In this document: in pieces, positions 1 through 4,946 of the stretch
How the letters are laid out: every line of letters begins with the position of its first letter
Numbering within the stretch: position 1 is the stretch's first letter
Assembly (NCBI GenBank): GCA_021157815.1
Contig: JAGGVT010000102.1
Span: 1-6,316 of the forward strand
Source: a bacterium
GTDB lineage: Bacteria; JAJVIF01; JAGGVT01
Length of the DNA stretch: 6,316 bases
Direction: 5' to 3'
Translations under genes and position numbers: made by a program
Notes under the pieces: model-generated
The model's database searches: none
What the model was told of the DNA's origin: nothing
What the model saw: the letters and a program-made list of their open reading frames with translations, nothing else

Positions 1-247
1 AATTAGCCTCCAGATTATTCCAGAGTTCTGCTGACACCCCAAGCACATTCTCAAAAAGCAAAGCCGTCTCAGGCAAAATTCGAGCTTCAGCATTGATAAT
101 CTGGCTGATATGTTTGAGCGACAATCCACATCGCATTGCGAAATTCGTCTTTGAAATCCCCCGGGATTCAAGCGTCTCCTCAAGGATTTCACCAGGTGGG
201 ATAACATAATCCGGTACGAAAGATTGTATGTTGTTGCTATCGATCAT
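1..247 (-). CDS. higA: HigA-family antitoxin, helix-turn-helix (3' end outside window)
   Basis: Antitoxin of a type II toxin-antitoxin pair: in this family it binds and neutralises the HigB toxin and represses its own operon through an XRE-type helix-turn-helix. The 82 visible residues start MIDSNN and contain the family signature FVPDYVIPPGEILEE (about residues 10-24), a helix-turn-helix at about 32-51 (TNFAMRCG, LS turn, LKHISQII), the INAEARILPETA segment and the LWNNLEAN segment where the window ends. The ATG at 247 is preceded by GGAG (255-258) with a 7-base gap and overlaps the end of higB by 11 bases in another frame, so the two are probably translationally coupled in toxin-first order. 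The reading frame is open to the edge. Whether it is a short antitoxin of about 100 residues or the longer HigA form fused to an ImmA/IrrE-type peptidase domain cannot be seen here. Confidence 0.9.
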   Translation of the reverse strand, partial: MIDSNNIQSFVPDYVIPPGEILEETLESRGISKTNFAMRCGLSLKHISQIINAEARILPETALLFENVLGVSAELWNNLEAN

Positions 248-581
248 GATAATTCTCCACACTCAGGATTTCGATATCAGTAACTTGAATCAAATCAATT
301 CCCCCATCGTCTTTACGAGGAATTGGGTCATGAGCAGGCTTAAAAATAATTCCCTTTCCACTTCCGTATTTCAGGCTAATTACAAATTCATCTCTTCTAT
401 CCGCAATTAATTCATGGCATCTTTCAGGAGGTTGATGTGGAACACAAGCCAGATTTGGTGCAGCTTTTAATGTTGTCATCCGCCTCATTACATAACGGGC
501 ATTTTCACCATACTTCTTTTCCAGCGCCGAACCCGACTCAAAAAGCTTCTTTAACTTTTTTGATTTGAACGAAATATTCAC
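237..581 (-). CDS. higB: HigB-like toxin, RelE/ParE superfamily
   Basis: Toxin of the higBA pair. HigB proteins of the RelE fold are ribosome-dependent mRNA endonucleases; that activity is known for the family and not shown by this sequence. The 114 residues match the usual length and layout: MNISFKSKKLKKLFES at the N-terminus, a helical stretch KKYGENARYVMRRM, the RCHELIADR segment near residue 53, IIFKPAHDPIPRKDDGG in the C-terminal half, and the closing ILSVENYHDR with the conserved Tyr-His. The start is a GTG at 581; an in-frame TAG sits immediately before it, so no longer start is possible, and the alignment of MNISFK with the family start supports it. No Shine-Dalgarno sequence precedes it. 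One oddity: where relatives usually have a Tyr-Arg-Leu-Ile-Phe strand, this one reads GSGKGIIF, so the usual arginine is missing, with a lysine close by. The activity of this copy is therefore less certain than its family. Confidence 0.9.
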   Translation of the reverse strand: MNISFKSKKLKKLFESGSALEKKYGENARYVMRRMTTLKAAPNLACVPHQPPERCHELIADRRDEFVISLKYGSGKGIIFKPAHDPIPRKDDGGIDLIQVTDIEILSVENYHDR

Positions 582-589
582 CTAACATA

Positions 590-618
590 ATTATAAAACA
601 TTATACCTAATAGGTAAA
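590..618 (-). promoter_or_regulatory. Candidate higBA promoter
   Basis: On the minus strand a perfect TATAAT (590-595) is preceded, after a 17-base spacer, by TTTACC (613-618; four of six consensus bases). The expected transcript start falls at about 582-584, which is nearly on the GTG start codon of higB at 581, so the message may be leaderless. A second TATAAT lies at 600-605 but has no convincing -35 partner. This is a reading by eye with no experimental support. Confidence 0.5.
604..616. promoter_or_regulatory. Candidate HigA operator palindrome
   Basis: TACCTAATAGGTA is a perfect 6-base inverted repeat around one central base. It occupies the spacer and part of the -35 hexamer of the candidate higBA promoter, the typical site for autorepression by a HigA-type antitoxin. 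A partial copy of one arm (ACCTAA) recurs at 580-585, at the start codon. Confidence 0.5.
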
Positions 619-756
619 GCTTTTTAGTCACATTTTAATTTCTATAAATTGAAAATAGAAACGGAAAAGGCTATAAATAGCAGAGGGTTTAAGAGCGTGT
701 CGGGAAAGTATGTTGATTCTTAAATATACTATTTTCCTGATAACTATCGGGTGCCG

Positions 757-788
757 CCCACACATCACGTCTTTTTGTGATTTGTGGG
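757..788. repeat. Hairpin within the nested element
   Basis: 757-768 pairs with 777-788 over 12 bases with one mismatch (763/782), leaving the loop GTCTTTTT. It is one of two stem-loops enclosed by the inner inverted repeat. Confidence 0.65.
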
Positions 789-814
789 TGAAATGCGTAA
801 CTTCGCTGCAAGCA

Positions 815-841
815 CCCATAAAGCCGAGACGGCTGTATGGG
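815..841. repeat. Second hairpin within the nested element
   Basis: 815-826 pairs with 830-841 over 12 bases with one mismatch (821/835) and a three-base AGA loop: CCCATA and AGCCG on the left, CGGCT and TATGGG on the right. With the other hairpin and the enclosing stem it gives a cloverleaf-like folded outline. Confidence 0.65.
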
Positions 842-914
842 CGGCACCCAGCATTTTGAATCAAATTGACACCTTTCTCGACAGGCTCTTAAACCCTCTG
901 CTATTTATACCAAA

Positions 915-938
915 TAAAAACCCGGATTTTCATCCGGG
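915..938 (-). terminator. Rho-independent terminator of the por operon
   Basis: CCCGGAT (921-927) and ATCCGGG (932-938) form a perfect 7-base-pair GC-rich stem with a four-base loop. On the minus strand it is followed by TTTTTATTT, a good U-tract. It lies 39 bases after the porAB stop codon. The plus strand has only a weaker T-rich run after the stem, so it serves mainly the minus strand. Confidence 0.88.
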
Positions 939-977
939 CTTATTTTCATCTATGAATATAATTTCTAATATGAATTC

Positions 978-3257
978 CTACAACAACGGATTCTCCGCCT
1001 TTGCCTTAAGGCAATGCCATCTGCGATCAACTTCATTCGTCAGTTCATTAAGAATCGCTTCGTTTTCCGGTTTAACCAGGTGACGGCTTCTGCCCATACT
1101 TCCGACCCAGTCCTTTACGCTGATTTTCTTTTTGCGCGCTTCGGGGTCGTAATTGATTGTCGTGATTCCGTGCTCGACTTCATAAAGCGGGAAGAAATTG
1201 CAATCGACCGCTTTCTGCATAAGTTCCTTCGCCTCATTAAACGGAACTCGCCAATTCAGTGTGCATGTTGATAACAACTTGCCGAAAACAAATCCATCGT
1301 TTTTAGCGTACCACTGTGCCTTCGCGGCTTTCTTTATAAGGTCAATCGGATTCGCTTCCGTCGCTGTGAAGACATAAGGAATATTGCAAGCTGAGAAAAT
1401 CTGCGCGTTGTCTTTATGTCCAAACTGCTTTCCCACCTGCGCCGGGCCAACATGCGAGGTCGATGAGCTGAATCCCTTGGGAACCGCGAAACTCAGCTGG
1501 TTTCCGGTGTTCATATAACCCTCGTTATCGTATTCGAGAACAATCATGTTGTGATTTCGGATCGCGGCGCCAATTGTGGGCCCCTGTCCTATATCGTTGG
1601 AACCATCGCCGGCAACCATAACAAAGGTAAGATCAAGATTCGGGTCAAGTTCACCACGGCGCATTTTCTCGTGATAAGCCTCGACAACTCCGCTGAGTGT
1701 CGCTGCTCCATTCTGGAACAGATTGTGGATATATGTTGACCTGTGTGCTGACTGCGGATATCCAGTGCTTACAACCATCGCGCATCCAGTGGCAAACAGA
1801 ACCACAACATGCCCCTCAATTCCCTTGAGGAACTGATTAAGTGTAGAGAAAATTCCGCAGCCCGGACATGCGCCGTGACCCGGCATAATCCTGTTCGGCA
1901 TCTCGGTGAGTTTTCTCAGGTTGACACCTTTAACATCAAGAGTGCCATCCTCCTTCTGCTCAACTTTAATAATTCCCGGTTTCAAATCTTCTTCTTTCAG
2001 AGGTTCAACCGCTGGCTCAATCTTATATTCCAGATCACCCGGTTCCGCGCCTATATAATCATAAGGCACATCGACAGTCTTTTTCTGCGTTGAGCTCAAC
2101 GCGAGCTCAACAATCTCTTTGCACTCGTCAAGTGAAAGGTCTTTTCCGCCAATGCCGTAAACGCGGCTCTGGACAAGCGGACGGTTTTCATTTTCGAAAA
2201 TCGCGCTTTTTATCTCGGTTGTCATATTGCCGCCCATGAAATTGAATGAATCCTGGCGGTCGGTTACAACAAGCGATTTTATATTCTTGAAAGTTTCGCG
2301 GATTTCATTAACAGGCCAGGGGCGAAGAACTTTTGGGATTACAACTCCGACTTTCTTCCCTTCCTCACGAGCCTTTTTCGCCGCGAATATCATTGTCTCG
2401 GATGGGCTTCCCATCACCCAGACAGCAGCTTCGACATCGCTGAAATCCTCAGGATACGTTTTCAGAAAATCATATTTTCGACCTGACATCTCAGCGAATT
2501 CCTTGAAAACCTCGGGAACGCGATGATAGGCGTTATCGAACGCCATCGACATCTGCTTTTTATTGTTGATCAAATCCGGCTCGTTCATGTAAGGCCCGAT
2601 TGTCGCCGGATGTTCCGGATCAAGCGCATGAATTGGGGTTTTAACATCGCCAATCCAGCTTCGGACATCATCTACATTCGAGAAGTAATAGACTCGACGT
2701 TTCTGATGCGATGTGAAGAAACCATCAAAAGAAACGATTACAGGCAGACGGACATCCTCAAGTTCACCCAGTTTGAAAGCAATGATATTGAAGTCATATA
2801 CTTCCTGCGGGCCTTCCGCAATGAGGATAAGCCATCCGGTGTTCAGTGTGAACATCAAATCTGAATGGTCGCATTTTATACTCAAGGGTCCTGAAACTGA
2901 ACGGTTAACAAGATTCAGAACCATCGGATATCGAGTTCCAGATTGCACGGGAAGCTGTTCGAGTGAATAGAGAAGCCCATTCGCGCTGGTTGTGTTAGCG
3001 ACACGAGCCGCGCCGACAGTCGCACCGTAACAGATACCCGCAGCACCGTGTTCGCCATCGCCGGGTATCATTTGAACATCATGTTCCCCAGCGGCTTTGA
3101 AAGCGTCGAGTGTTTCTGCGACCTGAGTTGATGGTGTAATCGGGTAATATCCCATGATGTGGGGATTTACATGTTTAAGCGCCAGAGCAGCCATCTCATT
3201 ACCGCTTTCAAGATAAACAGTCTGTTCGCATTTTCCTTTTGTTTTTGTTAAAGCCAT
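978..3257 (-). CDS. porAB: 2-oxoacid (probably pyruvate):ferredoxin oxidoreductase, fused alpha-beta subunits
   Basis: One 759-residue chain carrying the alpha and beta subunits. Alpha, about residues 10-390: GYYPITPST (36-44, substrate/TPP pocket), GDGEHGAAGICYGA with the Glu (69) that in the family activates TPP, the NRSVSGPLSI and CDHSD segments (about 118-133), then the domain II pattern ending GIGGKDLSLDE. An acidic, proline-containing linker of about 65 residues follows. Beta starts at about 447: GHGACPGCG gives Cys464 and Cys467; with Cys492 (ATGC) and Cys665 (STC) all four [4Fe-4S] ligands expected of PorB are present. The TPP site runs from GDGSNDIG (550) to YDNEGYMNTGNQ (576-587), typical of PorB. 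The chosen ATG at 3257 has GGAAGG eight to nine bases upstream; an ATG 30 bases earlier does not. It follows porGD by 64 bases in one operon, and the expected length (about 390 + 310 + linker) is met, so it looks intact. Pyruvate is the likeliest substrate, but another 2-oxoacid cannot be excluded. Confidence 0.93.
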   Translation of the reverse strand: MALTKTKGKCEQTVYLESGNEMAALALKHVNPHIMGYYPITPSTQVAETLDAFKAAGEHDVQMIPGDGEHGAAGICYGATVGAARVANTTSANGLLYSLEQLPVQSGTRYPMVLNLVNRSVSGPLSIKCDHSDLMFTLNTGWLILIAEGPQEVYDFNIIAFKLGELEDVRLPVIVSFDGFFTSHQKRRVYYFSNVDDVRSWIGDVKTPIHALDPEHPATIGPYMNEPDLINNKKQMSMAFDNAYHRVPEVFKEFAEMSGRKYDFLKTYPEDFSDVEAAVWVMGSPSETMIFAAKKAREEGKKVGVVIPKVLRPWPVNEIRETFKNIKSLVVTDRQDSFNFMGGNMTTEIKSAIFENENRPLVQSRVYGIGGKDLSLDECKEIVELALSSTQKKTVDVPYDYIGAEPGDLEYKIEPAVEPLKEEDLKPGIIKVEQKEDGTLDVKGVNLRKLTEMPNRIMPGHGACPGCGIFSTLNQFLKGIEGHVVVLFATGCAMVVSTGYPQSAHRSTYIHNLFQNGAATLSGVVEAYHEKMRRGELDPNLDLTFVMVAGDGSNDIGQGPTIGAAIRNHNMIVLEYDNEGYMNTGNQLSFAVPKGFSSSTSHVGPAQVGKQFGHKDNAQIFSACNIPYVFTATEANPIDLIKKAAKAQWYAKNDGFVFGKLLSTCTLNWRVPFNEAKELMQKAVDCNFFPLYEVEHGITTINYDPEARKKKISVKDWVGSMGRSRHLVKPENEAILNELTNEVDRRWHCLKAKAENPLL

Positions 3258-3265
3258 ATTTTTTA

Positions 3266-3271
3266 CCTTCC
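3266..3271 (-). promoter_or_regulatory. Ribosome binding site of porAB
   Basis: GGAAGG on the minus strand lies 8 bases before the ATG at 3257. It decides the start: the in-frame ATG at 3287 would place this site inside the coding region and has only a distant GAGAGGG upstream, and the extra ten residues (MNLFPGKVKN) do not resemble the family N-terminus. Confidence 0.75.
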
Positions 3272-3321
3272 CGGGGAATAAATTCATTTGAAAAAATTCC
3301 CTCTCGAATTATTAAGAGAAA

Positions 3322-4311
3322 CTAGAAAGTTTTTGCCCTCCTGATTTTATCAACATCAAAATCCGCTTCTTTTTCTTTCGTAAGAGCATCCACGGGGCAA
3401 ACCGAAACGCATTTCAAACAGCCCTTGCAGTATTGATAATCAATACCGCGATTCATCATGCCCTCTTTACCATTTTTATCAACACCTTTCTCAAAAGTGA
3501 AGCATAAGTCAGGGCAGGCTGTTTCGCATATGCCGCAGTGTGTGCATTTATCCTCGTGCCAGACAGGAATCCATCCCGCACGTGAGCCGGAGACATCACG
3601 GTCAATTGTGTTGCCGGGATTCAAAATCGCGCCGCCCAATGGGGCGTTCATATAACCGATTTTCTGTGTAACTTTTGCGATGGGAATTTCATCCATGCCT
3701 TCCGGCCAGTCGAAATGCTCGTACTGCATTTCATTCATGGCTCGTTCGAATGCCTTGATATTCGCCTGCACTATTTTGTCGCCGAATTTGCCAAGCCCTT
3801 TGGTAATCGCCTTTCTAACAGCATCAGGTTCAATGAAATTGCTGACCTTGGTAATCGCTCCCATCATCACCGTGTTGATTTTGACTTTTTCCTCGATAAC
3901 TATCTTATCGCAGTCGAGAACATAGATGTGCCCGCCGGGCAGGTCGAAGAATTCCTTTGCTTCAGCCGGTGTCATCGTGCTGTTGACAATGACAATGCCA
4001 TCCTTGATCAGTCCTGATGTAACAGGAAGAATATCCCGGAGAATCGTGTGGAAGATAACGAGGATATGCGGATTAACAACAGGCCCGCCGATTGCTATTT
4101 CCTCATCGCCAGGTCCCAGCCGCACAAATGCCTTAAGCGGTGTTCCTGTTTTCTCACTGCCGTAGCTGGAGAACGTGGTGCCATTTAGGTCCATGTGAAT
4201 AACCGCCGCCTCAGCCAGCATTTTGCCTGCGAGGTTCGCTCCCATGCCTCCAATGGCTTCCATACGAATCTCGAAATATCCGTTTTCGTTTTTAATAGGT
4301 AGTGCGCTCAT
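3322..4311 (-). CDS. porGD: 2-oxoacid (probably pyruvate):ferredoxin oxidoreductase, fused gamma-delta subunits
   Basis: A 329-residue fusion. The gamma domain occupies about residues 12-195: FEIRMEAIGGMGANLAGKML (the glycine-rich start of the family), YGSEKTGTPLKAFVRL (50-65), GAITKVSNFIEPDAVRKAI (151-169). In the single-chain enzyme the equivalent domain contributes to CoA binding. The delta domain, about 245-310, is a bacterial-type ferredoxin with two full cluster motifs: Cys256, 259, 262 and 266 followed by Pro, and Cys295, 298, 301 and 305 followed by Pro, giving two [4Fe-4S] clusters that carry electrons from the beta cluster to external ferredoxin. The middle (about 196-245, with GYMNAPLGGAILNPGNT) matches the lead-in usual for PorD. 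Separate gamma and delta proteins add to slightly less than this length, so the fusion is complete. The start at 4311 is the first ATG; its ribosome site is weak (GTGG, nine bases away). It is the first gene of the operon with porAB; the protein is cytoplasmic, with no signal or membrane segment. Confidence 0.93.
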   Translation of the reverse strand: MSALPIKNENGYFEIRMEAIGGMGANLAGKMLAEAAVIHMDLNGTTFSSYGSEKTGTPLKAFVRLGPGDEEIAIGGPVVNPHILVIFHTILRDILPVTSGLIKDGIVIVNSTMTPAEAKEFFDLPGGHIYVLDCDKIVIEEKVKINTVMMGAITKVSNFIEPDAVRKAITKGLGKFGDKIVQANIKAFERAMNEMQYEHFDWPEGMDEIPIAKVTQKIGYMNAPLGGAILNPGNTIDRDVSGSRAGWIPVWHEDKCTHCGICETACPDLCFTFEKGVDKNGKEGMMNRGIDYQYCKGCLKCVSVCPVDALTKEKEADFDVDKIRRAKTF

Positions 4312-4420
4312 TTATAATTACCACAACCTTGCATTAAAAAATGACAAAAATAAAACGGCTCGGTTACCCAAACCACAGCTGGAATGATTGAAAATATATC
4401 ATCCACAGAAAATATAATTC

Positions 4421-4435
4421 TGTCTCAGCGAGACA
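4421..4435. promoter_or_regulatory. Palindrome TGTCTC-AGC-GAGACA at the predicted por transcript start
   Basis: A perfect 6-base inverted repeat around three bases, lying immediately downstream of the candidate -10 box. The position suits an operator for a dimeric regulator, but no regulator gene is in the window and no known binding site is recognised. The 9-base CTGTCTCAG of this site also recurs at 4564-4572. Confidence 0.35.
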
Positions 4436-4436
4436 T

Positions 4437-4464
4437 ATTATAACGCCGCAAGCGTTTTTGTATA
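4437..4464 (-). promoter_or_regulatory. Candidate por operon promoter
   Basis: On the minus strand TATACA (4459-4464; four of six consensus bases) and a perfect TATAAT (4437-4442) are separated by 16 bases. The spacer and neighbouring bases contain AACGC (4442-4446) and GCGTT (4452-4456), an inverted repeat around five bases. The predicted transcript start near 4430 would give a leader of about 120 bases before porGD. Judged by eye only. Confidence 0.4.
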
Positions 4465-4673
4465 TAGGAACTTTTAGAAATATTTTGTAATTATTAGCAG
4501 AGGTATTGAAAATGGCATGAGATGGCTAATTTGTTGGATTATCGTTGGGGCGCTGCTTGGAAGCTGTCTCAGAACCAACTAAAACGATAAAAAGTCCAGC
4601 ATCGTGTTCAATTTGAGTCCGTTTTTGCCATAAATTTCGGTAAAATCTGACGGCATGTTTTTTAAGAAAAGTC

Positions 4674-4690
4674 GGTGTCAGAGCCCTTGA
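4674..4690 (+). repeat. GGTGTCAGA repeat unit, copy 1
   Basis: GGTGTCAGAGCCCTTGA; differs from the unit at 4810-4826 by one base of 17. It stands in the same orientation as copies 2 and 3. Confidence 0.65.
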
Positions 4691-4704
4691 GTGTCCTAAT
4701 GTAG

Positions 4705-4721
4705 GGTGTCGGACTCTTTCA
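4705..4721 (+). repeat. GGTGTCAGA repeat unit, copy 2 (diverged)
   Basis: GGTGTCGGACTCTTTCA; 12 of 17 bases match copy 1. Part of it (4711-4717) can pair with 4680-4686 in copy 1 with one mismatch, giving a weak hairpin. It is probably a degenerate copy of the same unit. Confidence 0.45.
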
Positions 4722-4809
4722 TATTAATTGCACAATGATGCTGTGGGGTATGAACAGGTCGGTAGACGGACTTTACAATATACGGCATTTGAAATTAACT
4801 TGGGATATA

Positions 4810-4854
4810 GGTGTCAGACCCCTTGACAATACCCTTATCAAGGGGTCTGACACC
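4810..4854. repeat. Perfect 17-bp inverted repeat of GGTGTCAGACCCCTTGA
   Basis: The arms 4810-4826 and 4838-4854 are exactly complementary over 17 bases, with an 11-base loop (CAATACCCTTA). No T-tract follows on either strand, so it is not a standard terminator. GGTGTCAGACCCC-type units are reminiscent of the palindromic repeats that accompany REP-associated tyrosine (Y1/IS200-like) transposases; no such transposase is in this window, so a link is inference from motif resemblance only. Confidence 0.8.
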
Positions 4855-4893
4855 GGTAAAAATGCTCATTTTTTAACAGCTCTCCTGCCCAAT

Positions 4894-4918
4894 AAAAAAG
4901 CGCCCCCGAACGAGGCGC
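4894..4918 (-). terminator. Rho-independent terminator of the propeller-protein gene
   Basis: On the minus strand the stem formed by 4912-4918 and 4900-4906 (GCGCCTC against GGGGCGC, seven pairs including one G-U) has a five-base loop and is followed directly by TTTTTTATT. It lies 28 bases after the stop codon at 4947. Confidence 0.87.
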
Positions 4919-4946
4919 CTGTGTTTAATTTTCGTTGCCAATTTTA

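Larger units (their letters stand above)
749..849. repeat. Inner inverted repeat GGGTGCCGCCCA
   Basis: GGGTGCCGCCCA at 749-760 is exactly complementary to TGGGCGGCACCC at 838-849. It lies off-centre inside the outer palindrome and encloses both hairpins. Its inner bases compete with the feet of those hairpins, so alternative folds are possible. TGGGTG (785-790) and CACCCA (813-818) add a further 6-base pair in the middle. The GC-rich core differs from the AT-rich outer arms and may be a second, older or nested element. Confidence 0.7.
672..909. repeat. Nested inverted-repeat element, MITE-like
   Basis: The outer arms, 672-708 and 873-909, are 37 bases each and pair with no gap and only two mismatches (697/884, and 703/878, which would be a G-U pair in RNA). 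Both begin, from the outside, with TATAAATAGCAGAGGG and contain GAGC(G/C)TGTCG(G/A)GAAAG. A further short match, TTGATTC read inward, occurs just inside each arm. Within lie a perfect 12-base inner pair and two 12-base-pair hairpins listed separately. No coding capacity is credible inside. The form suits a miniature inverted-repeat transposable element, or an extended palindromic interspersed repeat. No flanking target duplication is clear, so the mobile origin is inferred. Confidence 0.75.
4312..4946. other. Gene-free interval between the propeller gene and porGD
   Basis: These 635 bases hold no credible gene on either strand. From right to left they contain the terminator of the propeller gene, a perfect 17-base-pair hairpin, two further copies of the same 17-base unit, an AT-rich stretch of about 200 bases in which no structure was recognised, and a candidate porGD promoter with two short palindromes, followed by a leader of about 120 bases. 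The only plus-strand frame of any length (4735-4950) runs through the repeat and the terminator and has no family resemblance. Confidence 0.7.

Noticed and set aside
538-588. Sixteen-codon frame starting ATG at 588 and overlapping the higB start
   Set aside because: It has no ribosome site and is too short to judge; the higB frame explains this stretch and its GTG start is fixed by a preceding stop codon.
628-864. Minus-strand frame through the nested palindrome
   Set aside because: It lies almost wholly in the inverted-repeat element, has no ribosome site and no recognisable protein features.
784-1083. Plus-strand frame across the palindrome, terminator and porAB end
   Set aside because: It crosses a strong hairpin terminator and is antisense to conserved coding sequence.
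3258-3287. Longer start for porAB at the ATG at 3287
   Set aside because: The GGAAGG ribosome site fits the ATG at 3257, and the extra ten residues have no family resemblance.
4312-4430. Riboswitch in the por leader
   Set aside because: No known conserved riboswitch core and no convincing terminator or anti-terminator pair was seen in the leader.
4442-4459. Plus-strand terminator AACGC-GCGTTTTT
   Set aside because: The stem is only five base pairs and no plus-strand gene lies upstream; it is better read as a palindrome in the por promoter.
4674-4854. CRISPR array
   Set aside because: The units are irregularly spaced, in mixed orientation and diverged, and no cas gene is present.
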